Shown in pieces: positions 24,314 through 32,819 of a stretch of DNA of 64,000 bases (its first letter is position 1; each line of letters starts with the position of its first letter). This DNA is from Dokdonella sp. Lineage in GTDB: Bacteria; Pseudomonadota; Gammaproteobacteria; Xanthomonadales; Rhodanobacteraceae. The DNA lies in assembly GCF_017744955.1 (NCBI RefSeq), contig NZ_JAGIAG010000013.1, forward strand, positions 1 to 64,000, in the 5' to 3' direction. Position numbers and translations under genes: made by a program. The notes under the pieces are model-generated. The model worked only from the letters and a program-made list of their open reading frames with translations, did not search any database and was not told the DNA's origin.

Positions 24314-26785
24314 ATGAGCGCGATCCTTCCGTTGTTGGCCGGCCTGCTGGTGTCGCTCGGCGCCGCGTACTTTCGCACCGGGTTGCGCGCGTGGAGCGTC
24401 GCGACCGCCGTCGCGATCGTGGTGGCCGGCTGGCTGGCCGGCTCCTCGCTGCTCGCGACCCTGCTGCCGCTGATCGTGTTCGCCGCGATCGCGGTGCCGC
24501 TGAATCTGGTCGACTTCCGCCGCACGAAGATCACCGCGCCGCTGCTCGGCGCGTTCCAGAAGGTGATGCCGCCGATCTCCGACACCGAGCGCACCGCGCT
24601 CGAAGCCGGTACGGTCGGTTTCGAGGGCGAGCTGTTCAGCGGCAAGCCGGACTGGAACCAGTTGCTCAAGCAGCCCAAGCCCGAACTCAGCGTCGAGGAA
24701 CAGGCCTTCCTCGACGGTCCGGTCGAGGAAGTCTGCGCGATGGTCAACGACTGGCAGATCAGCCACGAGCTGGCCGATCTCACGCCGGAGATCTGGGAGT
24801 TCGTCAAGAAGAAGAAATTCTTCGGCATGATCATCCCGAAGCAGTACGGCGGCCTGGAATTCTCGGCGCTCGGCCAGTCGGCGGTGCTGCAGAAGCTGAT
24901 GAGCGTGTCCGGTTCGCTGTCCTCGACCGTCGGCGTGCCCAATTCGCTCGGTCCGGGCGAGCTGCTGCTGCACTACGGCACGCAGGACCAGCGCGACTAC
25001 TACCTGCCGCGCCTGGCCGACGGCCGCGAAGTGCCGTGCTTCGCGCTGACCGGTCCGACCGCGGGCTCGGACGCGACCTCGATCCCCGACTACGGCATCG
25101 TCTGCAAGGGCGAGTGGCAGGGCGCGCAGGTGCTCGGCGTGCGCCTGACCTTCGACAAGCGCTACATCACGCTGGCGCCGGTGGCGACCCTGATCGGCCT
25201 CGCCTTCCGCATGTACGACCCCGAGCACCTGCTCGGCGACGTCGACGACATCGGCATCACGCTCGCGCTGATTCCGCGCGACACCAAGGGCCTGGAGATC
25301 GGCCGTCGCCACTTCCCGCTCAACGCGGCCTTCCAGAATGGCCCGCTGCGCGGCAAGGACGTGTTCGTGCCGCTGTCGCAGCTGATCGGCGGCGCCGACA
25401 TGGCCGGGCAGGGCTGGCGCATGCTGATCGAATGCCTGTCGGTCGGCCGCGCGATCACCTTGCCGTCGACCGCTTCCGGCGGCGTCAAGATGTGCGCGAT
25501 CGCGACCGGCGCGTACGCGCGCATCCGCAAGCAGTTCGGCATGTCGATCGGCCGTTTCGAAGGCGTCGAGGAGGCGCTCGCGCGCATCGGCGGCCACACC
25601 TACGCGATCACCGCGCTGTCGAAGGCCGCCGCCGCGGCGGTCGCGCGCGGCGAGAAGCCGGCGGTGCCGTCGGCGATCGCCAAGTACCACGCGACCGAAC
25701 TCGGCCGCGAAGTCGCCAAGGACATGATGGACGTGCACGGCGGCAAGGGCGTGCAGCTCGGCCCGAACAACTACGCCGGCCGCGGCTGGCAGACCGCGCC
25801 GATCGCGATCACCGTCGAAGGCGCCAACATCATGACGCGCAGCCTGATGATCTTCGGCCAGGGTGCGATCCGCTGCCATCCGCACGTGCTGAAGGAAATG
25901 CAGGCCGCGCAGATCGAGGACTACGGCACGCGTCTGCGCGCGTTCGACCGCGAGCTGTTCGCGCACGTCGGTTTCGCGATCTCCAACGCAGTGCGCAGCC
26001 TCGTGCTCGGCCTGACCTTCGCCAAGATCGGCCGCGTGCCGGGCGACGCCTACACGCGCCGCTACTACCGCAAGCTCAATCGCTATGCGGCGAATCTGGC
26101 CCTGCTCGCCGACAGCTCGATGCTGCTGCTCGGCGGCAAGCTGAAGTTCAAGGAGAAGCTGTCGGCGCGACTCGGCGACGTGCTGTCGAACCTGTACATC
26201 GCCAGCGCGATGCTCAAGCGCTACGAGGACCAGGGCCGTCCGGTCGCCGACCAGCCGCTGCTGGCCTGGGCGTTCCACGACTGCGCGTATCGCATGCAGA
26301 ACGCGCTCGACGGCGTGCTGCGCAACTTCCCGATCCGCCCGGCGGCGTGGGTGCTGTACGCGCTGGTGTTCCCGTTCGGCCGGCGCGAGGTGCCGCCGTC
26401 CGATCGCCTCGGCCATCGCGTCGCGGCGCTGCTGTGCGCGCCGAACGAGGCGCGCGACCGCCTCGCCGAATGGACCTACCTGACGCCGAGCGCCAACAAC
26501 GTGGTCGGCCGCATGAACGCGCTGCTGCCGGAAGTGATCGCGGCCGAGCCGGTCGAGCGCAAGTTCCTCAAGGCGGCCAAGGCCGGCGAGTTGCAGGGCC
26601 ACGACTACGAGGCGCAGCTGGCCGACGCCGAAGCCAAGGGCGTGATCAGCACCGCCGAGCGCGAGCTGCTCGCGCGCGTGCGCAAGGCGACGTTCGAGTT
26701 CATCTCGGTCGACGACTTCGATCCGTCGGAGCTGGCCGCCGGTACGCGTCACGAGGGCAAGCGCCCGCTGCGCTCGGTGGCCTGA
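24314..26785 (+). CDS. fadE: FadE-type acyl-CoA dehydrogenase
   Basis: An 823-residue acyl-CoA dehydrogenase of the long FadE class (E. coli FadE is 814 residues). It performs the first, FAD-dependent oxidation of fatty acid beta-oxidation. Two N-terminal membrane segments (about residues 1-20 and 28-62) precede the dehydrogenase core with 'FALTGPTAGSDATSIPD' (FAD/substrate loop) and 'MDVHGGKGVQLGPNNY', and the DUF1974-like C-terminal domain. ATG 24314 has GAGGAG upstream. Electrons would pass to ETF, whose genes etfB-etfA lie at 47.9-49.6 kb. It is probably co-regulated with the upstream hydrolase by the TetR protein. Confidence 0.95.
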   Translation: MSAILPLLAGLLVSLGAAYFRTGLRAWSVATAVAIVVAGWLAGSSLLATLLPLIVFAAIAVPLNLVDFRRTKITAPLLGAFQKVMPPISDTERTALEAGTVGFEGELFSGKPDWNQLLKQPKPELSVEEQAFLDGPVEEVCAMVNDWQISHELADLTPEIWEFVKKKKFFGMIIPKQYGGLEFSALGQSAVLQKLMSVSGSLSSTVGVPNSLGPGELLLHYGTQDQRDYYLPRLADGREVPCFALTGPTAGSDATSIPDYGIVCKGEWQGAQVLGVRLTFDKRYITLAPVATLIGLAFRMYDPEHLLGDVDDIGITLALIPRDTKGLEIGRRHFPLNAAFQNGPLRGKDVFVPLSQLIGGADMAGQGWRMLIECLSVGRAITLPSTASGGVKMCAIATGAYARIRKQFGMSIGRFEGVEEALARIGGHTYAITALSKAAAAAVARGEKPAVPSAIAKYHATELGREVAKDMMDVHGGKGVQLGPNNYAGRGWQTAPIAITVEGANIMTRSLMIFGQGAIRCHPHVLKEMQAAQIEDYGTRLRAFDRELFAHVGFAISNAVRSLVLGLTFAKIGRVPGDAYTRRYYRKLNRYAANLALLADSSMLLLGGKLKFKEKLSARLGDVLSNLYIASAMLKRYEDQGRPVADQPLLAWAFHDCAYRMQNALDGVLRNFPIRPAAWVLYALVFPFGRREVPPSDRLGHRVAALLCAPNEARDRLAEWTYLTPSANNVVGRMNALLPEVIAAEPVERKFLKAAKAGELQGHDYEAQLADAEAKGVISTAERELLARVRKATFEFISVDDFDPSELAAGTRHEGKRPLRSVA

Positions 26786-26822
26786 GTCGAGTCGCGCAAA
26801 GCTCTGCGGAGTTGAGATTTCA

Positions 26823-26980
26823 CCTCTCCCGCTTGCGGGAGAGGTCGCGCCGCAGGCGCGGGTGAGGGGAGTCGGAGTGGAGCGCTTCACTTCGAGTTTC
26901 CCTCATCCGGCCCTTCGGGCCACCTTCTCCCGGGGAGAAGGGAAACCCAAGATGTTCACCTCTCCCTCAAGCGAGAGAGG
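26823..26980. repeat. Cluster of three REP-like palindromes after fadE
   Basis: Three hairpin-forming units follow one another: CCTCTCCCGC-TT-GCGGGAGAGG at 26823-26844, a CCCTCATCCGGCCC-TTCGGGCC/CTTCTCCCGGGGAGAAGGG unit at about 26900-26942, and CCTCTCCCTC-aagc-GAGAGAGG at about 26959-26980. Sequences of this type recur in intergenic regions of many proteobacterial genomes. The cluster could also attenuate transcription out of fadE. No coding potential is supported. Confidence 0.75.
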
Positions 26981-27020
26981 AAAGCCCTGCATGATCGTGA
27001 ACGCAGCGAGGCCGATCGAC

Positions 27021-27488
27021 ATGAGTTCCCAAGCCCTCCGCCTGTTCCGACGCCTCGGCGCATCGCCGTCCGGGCGCTGGCTGTTCGCCAAGCTGATCTG
27101 CCGGCGCGCGCCGTACTTCGCCTCGATCGCGCCGCGCGTCGAGGTGCTCGAGCCCGGGCGCTGCATCGTGCAGATTCGCGACCGCCGCGCCGTGCGCAAC
27201 CACATCGGCAGCGTGCACGCGATCGCGCTGTGCAACATGGCCGAGCTGGCCGGCGGGCTGGCGACGGACGCGACCATCCCCGACTCGATGCGCTGGATTC
27301 CGAAGGGCATGACGGTGCGCTACGTCGCCAAGGCGCATGGCACGATGACCGCGACCGCGACGGTGCCGACGGTCGCCGACGCGGCGGCGGCGCAGGAGCT
27401 GCAGGCGCGCGTGGAAGTGCGCGACATCGGCAATGCCGTCGTGTTCGAGGCGGACATCGCGATGTGGGTGTCGCCGCGCAAGCGCTGA
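27021..27488 (+). CDS. DUF4442/hotdog-fold thioesterase-like protein
   Basis: A 155-residue protein of the DUF4442 hotdog-fold family, with 'LFAKLICRRAPYFASIAPRV', 'RRAVRNHIGSVHAIALCNMAELAGG' (central hotdog helix, shown only in part) and 'IPKGMTVRYVAKAHGTM'. Relatives are predicted acyl-CoA thioesterases or fluoroacetyl-CoA-type enzymes; the substrate is unknown. ATG 27021 with GAGG upstream fits homologue length, while ATG 26991 would add ten residues. The position after fadE, and the 1-base gap to the next gene, suggest a lipid-linked role. Frames reaching further upstream run through the REP repeats and are not credible. Confidence 0.75.
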   Translation: MSSQALRLFRRLGASPSGRWLFAKLICRRAPYFASIAPRVEVLEPGRCIVQIRDRRAVRNHIGSVHAIALCNMAELAGGLATDATIPDSMRWIPKGMTVRYVAKAHGTMTATATVPTVADAAAAQELQARVEVRDIGNAVVFEADIAMWVSPRKR

Positions 27489-27489
27489 C

Positions 27490-27876
27490 GTGACGAACCG
27501 CGAAATCATCGTCCTGCTTTGCGGCGCGCACAGCCTCGGCTTCGCGCTGTTCCATCTCGCGTTCTGGAAACTGTTCGACTGGCCGCAGGCGCTGCGGCGT
27601 ACGAACACGGCGACACGCGCGGTCGTGCAGATCCTCAACCTGCGCCTGACCTACGTGTTCTTCGGCGTCGCGGCGCTGTGCTTCTTCCTGCCGTACGATC
27701 TGCTCGATACGCGCCTCGGTCACGCGCTCCTCGTCGGCATGTCGCTGTTCTGGGTCGGCCGCGCGATCGAGCAGTTCGTGTTCCTGCGCGTGAATCATCC
27801 GCTGGTGCACGCGCTGACCGCGCTGTTCGTGGTCGGCGCGATCCTGTTCGCGCTGCCTCTCCTCGTCGGCGATTGA
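27490..27876 (+). CDS. Small four-span membrane protein
   Basis: A 128-residue protein of unknown function with four predicted membrane segments ('VLLCGAHSLGFALFHLAF', 'YVFFGVAALCFFLPYDLL', 'LLVGMSLFWVGRAIEQFVFL', 'ALTALFVVGAILFALPLL'). GTG 27490 lies one base after the stop of the thioesterase-like gene, so the two are almost certainly co-translated. Conserved-looking polar residues inside spans (His, Arg, Glu) hint at a functional membrane protein. No family is recognised with confidence. Confidence 0.6.
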   Translation: MTNREIIVLLCGAHSLGFALFHLAFWKLFDWPQALRRTNTATRAVVQILNLRLTYVFFGVAALCFFLPYDLLDTRLGHALLVGMSLFWVGRAIEQFVFLRVNHPLVHALTALFVVGAILFALPLLVGD

Positions 27877-27926
27877 CGCCGTTCGCCGGCTCGCCGAGGA
27901 TCGTGATCTTCGACGGAGGCCGCACG

Positions 27927-28391
27927 ATGACGTCCGCAGCAACGCATCTGGAATTCCTCGCCGCCGCGCGCGCCGAGGCCGAAGCCGGCCTCGGCGAAGG
28001 CGGCATCCCGATCGGTTCGGTCGTCGTGCACGACGGCCGCATCATCGGCCGCGGCCACAACCGCCGCGTGCAGCGCGGAAGCGCGATCCTGCACGCGGAA
28101 ATGGACGCGCTGGAAGACGCCGGCCGCCAGCCGGCCGCGGTCTATCGCGACTGCACGCTGTACACGACGCTGTCGCCGTGCGCGATGTGCAGCGGCGCGA
28201 TCGTGCTGTACGGCATCCGCCGCATCGTCGTCGGCGAGCATCGCTCGTTCATGGGCGAGGAGGACTGGCTGCGCAGCCGCGGCGTCGCGATCGAGCTCGT
28301 CGACGATCCGGCTTGCGTCGCGCTGATGGAGAAGTTCATGCGCGAGCGGCCGGAGCTCTGGAATGAAGACATCGGCCGAAGCGGCCCTTAG
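27927..28391 (+). CDS. Cytosine deaminase-like nucleobase deaminase (fungal FCY1 type)
   Basis: A 154-residue CDA-fold zinc deaminase. 'HAEMDAL' supplies the zinc His and catalytic Glu, and 'TTLSPCAMCSGAI' the PCxxC zinc cysteines. The C-terminal 'MEKFMRERPELWNEDIG' closely parallels the end of yeast cytosine deaminase, which differs from the TadA tRNA adenosine deaminases. The likely reaction is cytosine (or related base) to uracil for pyrimidine salvage. ATG 27927 has a GGAGG site. The resemblance to a mainly fungal/bacterial small deaminase group is by motif reading, so exact substrate specificity is open. Confidence 0.82.
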   Translation: MTSAATHLEFLAAARAEAEAGLGEGGIPIGSVVVHDGRIIGRGHNRRVQRGSAILHAEMDALEDAGRQPAAVYRDCTLYTTLSPCAMCSGAIVLYGIRRIVVGEHRSFMGEEDWLRSRGVAIELVDDPACVALMEKFMRERPELWNEDIGRSGP

Positions 28392-28490
28392 CCGTCACCG
28401 CGCGCGAAGCAGGGATGCCGGCCGGCGAATGCCGCATGGACGAGGCCGGGTGGGCGTGCGCGATCGCCCATCGAATGGGAGACTGATCCG

Positions 28491-28847
28491 ATGAACGTGC
28501 TGCGCATCGTCGCCAATCTCGAAGCGACCGAATCCGGCCTCGCCGAGGCGGACGCGTTCTATCGCGACCTGATCGGCCTCGACGTGCTGATGGATCACGG
28601 CTGGATCCGCGCCTATGGTTCGGTCGCCAGGATGACGGTGCAGGTCAGCGTCGCGACGGAAGGCGGCAACGGCACGCCGGTGCCGCATCTGTCGATCGAG
28701 GTCGACGATCTCGACGCCGCGCTGGCGCGCGTCGGGAAGGCGGGCATCGCGCTCGAATACGGCCCCACGCGGGAACCTTGGGGCGTTCGGCGCTTCTACG
28801 TGCGCGATCCGCTCGGCAGATTGGTCAACGTACTGCAGCACGAGTAG
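28491..28847 (+). CDS. VOC-superfamily (glyoxalase/bleomycin-resistance-like) protein
   Basis: A 118-residue single-domain VOC protein with the paired beta-alpha-beta-beta-beta modules: 'FYRDLIGLDVLMDHGWIRAY' and 'HLSIEVDDLDAALARV', ending in the common 'WGVRRFYVRDPLGRLVNVLQHE' element (read as two halves). Family members are metal-dependent isomerases, dioxygenases or antibiotic-binding proteins. Nothing in the sequence or the neighbours shows which applies here. It stands alone between the deaminase and a convergent S-formylglutathione hydrolase. Confidence 0.78.
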   Translation: MNVLRIVANLEATESGLAEADAFYRDLIGLDVLMDHGWIRAYGSVARMTVQVSVATEGGNGTPVPHLSIEVDDLDAALARVGKAGIALEYGPTREPWGVRRFYVRDPLGRLVNVLQHE

Positions 28848-28915
28848 CGCACGGGCTCGACGTGCCGGCGGTTCCGGTCCGGCCATCTCCCTCGACCGTC
28901 GAAGGCGGAATTTTC

Positions 28916-29764
28916 CTAGCCCCGGAGCGCCTGCGCATGATGCCGCAGGTGGTCCTCGACGAAGGTTTCGATGAAGTAGTAGCTGTGGTCGTAGCCGTCC
29001 CGCAGGCGCAGGTTCAGTGCCTGGCCGGCCGCGCGCGCGGCTTCGTCGAGTCGCGAGGGCTGCAACTGGATGTCGAGGAACTTGTCGGCCGAACCCTGAT
29101 CGACCAGGATCGTGCCGGGAAAGCGGTGGCCGTCCTCGATCAGCGCCACGGTGTCGTAGGCGCGCCAGGTCTTCGTGTCGTTGCCGAGATAGCGCGGCAA
29201 GGCCTTCAGTCCCCAGGGCACGTGGCTCGGCGCGACGATCGGCGCGAAGGCCGACACCGAGCGGTAACGCTGCGGATTCTTCAGCGCGATGGTCAATGCG
29301 CCGTGGCCGCCCATCGAGTGGCCGAAGATCGCCTCGCGTCCGAGATCCGCCGCGGCGAAATGCGCGCCGAGTACGGCCGGCAATTCCTTCGTGACGTAGC
29401 TGTACATGCGGAAGCGCGACGCATACGCGGGCGTGGTCGCGTCGAGATAGAAACCGGCGGCCTCGCCGAATTCCCAGTCGCCGGTCGCGCCTTCGATGCC
29501 GGTATCGCGCGGGCTGGTGTCCGGCGTGACCAGGATCAGGCCGAGCTCGGCGGCGAGCCGCTGCGCGCCGGCCTTGATGACGAAGGTCTCCTCGGTGCAG
29601 GTCAGGCCGGCAAGGTAGTACAGCACCGGCGCCTTGGCGCCGTCCGCGAGCGGCGGGCGGTACACGCCGAATTTCATCGCACCGCCGGTCTCCTTCGACT
29701 CGTGGCGGTAGAAGCCCTGCACGCCGCCGAAGCAGCGCTGTTCGGAAATCGTCTCAATACCCAT
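28916..29764 (-). CDS. fghA: S-formylglutathione hydrolase
   Basis: A 282-residue esterase-D family enzyme, full family length. It hydrolyses S-formylglutathione to formate and glutathione in formaldehyde detoxification. The catalytic serine is in 'FGHSMGGHGALT'; the supporting Asp is in 'LVDQGSADKFLD' and the His in 'DGYDHSYYFIETF', all family-typical. 'LAGLTCTEETFVIKAGAQR' is the conserved oxyanion region. The glutathione-dependent formaldehyde dehydrogenase that usually accompanies it is not in this window. Start ATG 29764 fits homologues. Confidence 0.95.
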   Translation of the reverse strand: MGIETISEQRCFGGVQGFYRHESKETGGAMKFGVYRPPLADGAKAPVLYYLAGLTCTEETFVIKAGAQRLAAELGLILVTPDTSPRDTGIEGATGDWEFGEAAGFYLDATTPAYASRFRMYSYVTKELPAVLGAHFAAADLGREAIFGHSMGGHGALTIALKNPQRYRSVSAFAPIVAPSHVPWGLKALPRYLGNDTKTWRAYDTVALIEDGHRFPGTILVDQGSADKFLDIQLQPSRLDEAARAAGQALNLRLRDGYDHSYYFIETFVEDHLRHHAQALRG

Positions 29765-29879
29765 CGCGGCACCTGATGTGGGGCGACGTTGCGCGTGGGC
29801 GGCAACGGCGCCGGAGGCATACGGGCCAGTGTAACCACAGCGGCTATGATGGACAGCTCCTTTCTGCTGTGCACAGCCG

Positions 29880-30368
29880 ATGCCCTACACCCCGATCGTC
29901 GCCACCCTCGGATACGTGCTGTCGCCGGATCGCCGGCGCGTGCTGATGATCCACCGCAACGCGCGCCCGAACGACCTGCACCTCGGCAAGTACAACGGAC
30001 TCGGCGGCAAGCTCGATCCGCACGAGGACGTGCTCGCCGGCATGCGCCGGGAGATCCGCGAGGAAGCCGGCATCGAATGCACCGAACTGCAGCTGCGCGG
30101 CACGATCAGCTGGCCCGGCTTCGGCAAGCACGGCGAGGACTGGCTCGGCTTCCTCTTCGTCGTCACGCGCTTCGAGGGCACGCCGCTCGATTCCAATCAC
30201 GAGGGCGCCCTGGAGTGGGTCGAACTGGAGCGCCTGCACGAGCTGCCGATGTGGGAGGGCGATCGCCATTTCCTGCCCTTGGTCTTCGACGGCGACCTGC
30301 GCCCGTTCCACGGCGTGATGCCGTATCGCGACGGGCGCATGCAGTCGTGGAGCTATTCGCGGGTGTAG
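29880..30368 (+). CDS. Nudix hydrolase (MTH1/8-oxo-dGTPase-like)
   Basis: A 162-residue Nudix enzyme. The Nudix box is complete: GGKLDPHEDVLAGMRREIRE continuing into EAGIEC (Gly, Glu, Arg-Glu-x2-Glu-Glu all present). 'LGKYNGLGGKL' and the hydrophobic 'GYVLSPDRRRVLMIHRN' resemble MutT/MTH1-type NTP pyrophosphohydrolases that cleanse oxidised nucleotides. 'HEGALEWVELERLHEL' is a typical C-terminal substrate-contact region. The substrate is not provable by reading. It is divergent from fghA across 115 bases. Confidence 0.88.
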   Translation: MPYTPIVATLGYVLSPDRRRVLMIHRNARPNDLHLGKYNGLGGKLDPHEDVLAGMRREIREEAGIECTELQLRGTISWPGFGKHGEDWLGFLFVVTRFEGTPLDSNHEGALEWVELERLHELPMWEGDRHFLPLVFDGDLRPFHGVMPYRDGRMQSWSYSRV

Positions 30369-30404
30369 GTTCTGCCTCGATGACTTCGCGGGACTCCCGA
30401 CTTT

Positions 30405-30488
30405 CATCATCCTGCGAATGCGGGGATCCGCTCTGATTCTGACCGCGAGTCCAGAGCAAGATGGATCCCCGCTTTCGCGGGGATGATG
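30405..30488. repeat. 84-bp inverted-repeat element, copy 1
   Basis: Outer arms (30405-30429 and 30463-30488) pair as CATCATCC-GCG-GCGGGGATCC against GGATCCCCGC-CGCGGGGATGATG with few mismatches. A second inner stem GCTCTG (30430-30435)/CAGAGC (30452-30457) extends the hairpin. A related element lies at 37963-38043, in the same size and layout, so this is a dispersed REP/MITE-like family. Confidence 0.7.
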
Positions 30489-30539
30489 TCACGAGTTTCC
30501 TCATCGAGCTTCTGGAAACGCACGCATTTCGGCAGGCTT

Positions 30540-30616
30540 CACCGCTCACCGCTCACCGCTCACCGCTCACCGCTCACCGCTCACCGCTCACCGCTCACCG
30601 CTCACCGCTCACCGCT
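30540..30616. repeat. Tandem heptanucleotide repeat (ACCGCTC, about 11 copies)
   Basis: The 7-base unit ACCGCTC is repeated almost without variation about 10.9 times, ending 24 bases before the stop codon of the oligopeptidase gene on the other strand. Read as codons it would give a Ser-Pro-Leu-Thr-Ala-His-Arg repeat, but no start or ribosome-binding site supports translation. The same unit recurs at 40619-40698. Confidence 0.9.
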
Positions 30617-30639
30617 GCGGCGGCGACGATGGATCGCCA

Positions 30640-32796
30640 TCAGTCGGCAGACGATTCCAGCCGATCGAGAAAGAACGCATACATCTGCGCCGTCTCGCGG
30701 TAGCGGCCGAAGCGTCCGCTCTTGCCGTTGTGGCCGCCGTCCATGTCGACCTTGAACAGCAGCGGCTGCGAGTCGGTCTTGCGCGCGCGCAGCCTGGCCA
30801 CCCATTTCGCCGGTTCGTAGTACTGCACCTGCGAGTCGTTGAGGCTGGTGGTGACGAACAGCGCGGGATAGTCCTGCGCGCGGACGTTGTCGTACGGCGA
30901 ATACGACAGGAGCGCATCGTAGTAGCGCTTCTCGCGCGGATCGCCCCATTCCTCGTACTCGTTCGTGGTGGTCGGCACGCTGGGATCGAGCATCGTGGTC
31001 AGCACGTCGACGAAGGGCACGCCGGCGGCGATGGCGCGGTAGTCGCGCGGCGCCTGGTTGGCGATCGCGCCCATCAGCAGGCCGCCGGCGCTGCGGCCGG
31101 TGGCGAAGACCTTGGCGCGGTCGGCATAGCCGGCGGCGACGAGCGCGCGCGTGACGTCGACGAAATCGTCGAACGTGTTCTGCTTGTGCAGCAGCTTGCC
31201 GGCATCGTGCCAGGCGTTCCCCATCTCGCCGCCGCCGCGCACGTGCGCGACGGCGACGACGAAGCCGCGGTCGAGCAAGGACGCATAGGCCGGATCGAAA
31301 CGCGGGTCGCTCGACACGCCGTAGGCGCCGTAGCCGATCTGCAGCAGCGGCGCCGTGCCGTCGAGGCGCAGGCCCTTGCGATACGCGAGCGAGACCGGAA
31401 TGCGCGTGCCGTCGCGTGCGTCGATGCGGATGCGCGTGGCCTCGTAGGCGGCAGCGTCGTAGCCGGGAATGCGCGCCTGCTCGAGCAGGGTGCGCTCGCC
31501 GCTGCGCATGTCGAGGCGATACGTCGACGGCGGCGTGGTCAGCGAGGTGACGTCGTAGCGCAGCTCGTGCGTGCCCTGCACGCGGTTGTCGCCGAGCGTG
31601 GCGGTGTAATCGGTGGCGTCGAACCCGACGTGGAACTGGTGTCCGTCGCGCCGATCGACGATGCGGAGGCGGCGCAGCCCGTCGCCGCGCTCGCCGAGCG
31701 CGAGATGGTTCTGGAACACCGCGACGCGCTCGATCGTCGTGCCGTCCTGCGCGGCGACGACCTCGCGCCAGCGGCGCTTGTCGCCGGCGTCGGCGTCGTC
31801 GACCTGCACGATGCGGAAGTTCGGCGCCTGCCAGTTGGTGCGCACGACCCAGCCGCCGTCGACGTGGTCGACGTCGTATTCGACGCCGCTCTCGCGCGGC
31901 GCCAGGATCCGCCACGGCGCCAGCGGCGCGTTCGCCGGCAGGTAGCGCGCCTCGCTGGTGGTGCGGCTGTCGAGCTGGATGACGAGGAAGCGGTCGTCAC
32001 CGCTGCGCGCCAGGTCGACGTAGTAGCGGTCGTCCGGCTCCTCGTAGACGGTGACGTCCTCGGCGGCGCTGGTGCCGAGGACATGACGGCGGACGCGCCG
32101 GGTGGCCAGCGTGACCGGATCGTTCTCGACGTAGAAGAACGTGCGGTTGTCGTCCGCCCAGGCGATCGCGCCGGAGGTGCCGCGGATCTCGTCCGGCAGG
32201 GTTTCGCCGCGGCCGAGATCCTTGATGCGGATCGTGCATTGATAGCGCCCGGAGGTGTCCTCGGCGTAGGCGAGCAGGCGTTCGTCCGGGCTGACGACGC
32301 GCGAGCGCACGTGGTAGTAGTCGTGCCCGGCGGCGAGCGCGGCTTCGTCGAGCAGGAGTTCCTCGGCGGCGGTTTCGTTGCCGCAGCGACGCACGAAGCG
32401 CGGATAGCCGGCGCCGCCCTCGTAGCGGGTCTGGTACCAGCATCCGCGCTCGCGCACCGGCACGTTGGCGTCCTCGGCGGCGATGCGCGAGGTGATCTCG
32501 TCGTAGAGGCGGTCGGCCTGCGCCTGCAGCGGCGCCATCGTGTGCGCGTAGTACGCGTTCTCGGCGCGCAGGTAGCCGAGCACGTCGGCGCGGCTGCGCG
32601 TGTCGTCGCGCAGCCAGTAGTAGTCGTCGACGCGATCGCCGTTCGGCGAGGAGACGACGTGCGGAACCTTGCGCGCGACCGGCGCCGCGTCCGTGGAATC
32701 GACGCGCGGCGGTGCGCAGGCGCAGAGCGCGGCGCCCGCCGCGGCGAGCGCGAGCGCGCGGCACGCATGCTTCGCCGCGAGCGAGTTCGCGCGCAT
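30640..32796 (-). CDS. Exported oligopeptidase B-type S9 peptidase
   Basis: A 718-residue prolyl-oligopeptidase-family serine peptidase of the oligopeptidase B group, which cuts after basic residues in short peptides. The triad is Ser569 ('GRSAGGLLMG'), Asp654 ('LNDSQV') and His689 ('DGGHNGKSG'). 'FDDFVDVTRALVAAGY' and 'NEYEEWGDPREK' are OpdB-type. An N-terminal signal with Cys-Ala-Cys after Leu suggests a lipoprotein or periplasmic form, unlike cytoplasmic E. coli PtrB. It lies 23 bases after the TonB receptor stop, so the receptor may deliver peptides that this enzyme degrades (inference). Confidence 0.9.
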   Translation of the reverse strand: MRANSLAAKHACRALALAAAGAALCACAPPRVDSTDAAPVARKVPHVVSSPNGDRVDDYYWLRDDTRSRADVLGYLRAENAYYAHTMAPLQAQADRLYDEITSRIAAEDANVPVRERGCWYQTRYEGGAGYPRFVRRCGNETAAEELLLDEAALAAGHDYYHVRSRVVSPDERLLAYAEDTSGRYQCTIRIKDLGRGETLPDEIRGTSGAIAWADDNRTFFYVENDPVTLATRRVRRHVLGTSAAEDVTVYEEPDDRYYVDLARSGDDRFLVIQLDSRTTSEARYLPANAPLAPWRILAPRESGVEYDVDHVDGGWVVRTNWQAPNFRIVQVDDADAGDKRRWREVVAAQDGTTIERVAVFQNHLALGERGDGLRRLRIVDRRDGHQFHVGFDATDYTATLGDNRVQGTHELRYDVTSLTTPPSTYRLDMRSGERTLLEQARIPGYDAAAYEATRIRIDARDGTRIPVSLAYRKGLRLDGTAPLLQIGYGAYGVSSDPRFDPAYASLLDRGFVVAVAHVRGGGEMGNAWHDAGKLLHKQNTFDDFVDVTRALVAAGYADRAKVFATGRSAGGLLMGAIANQAPRDYRAIAAGVPFVDVLTTMLDPSVPTTTNEYEEWGDPREKRYYDALLSYSPYDNVRAQDYPALFVTTSLNDSQVQYYEPAKWVARLRARKTDSQPLLFKVDMDGGHNGKSGRFGRYRETAQMYAFFLDRLESSAD

Positions 32797-32819
32797 GCCG
32801 CGGGCCGATCCGCGTCCGC

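Noticed and set aside
24260..26890. An 876-codon minus-strand frame opposite fadE
   Set aside because: Shadow of fadE; no start context, and a composition dominated by Arg, Ala, His and Gln with no motif.
26862..27020. Extended start for the hotdog thioesterase-like gene at 26862
   Set aside because: The extra 53 codons translate the REP repeats; homologue-like sequence begins at 27021.
30540..30616. Possible CRISPR array
   Set aside because: The repeats are 7 bases long and contiguous, with no spacers and no cas genes nearby.
30461..30703. Frame encoding a repeated Ser-Pro-Leu-Thr-Ala-His-Arg peptide
   Set aside because: It is the translation of the 7-base tandem array; no ribosome-binding site, and the same array elsewhere is intergenic.
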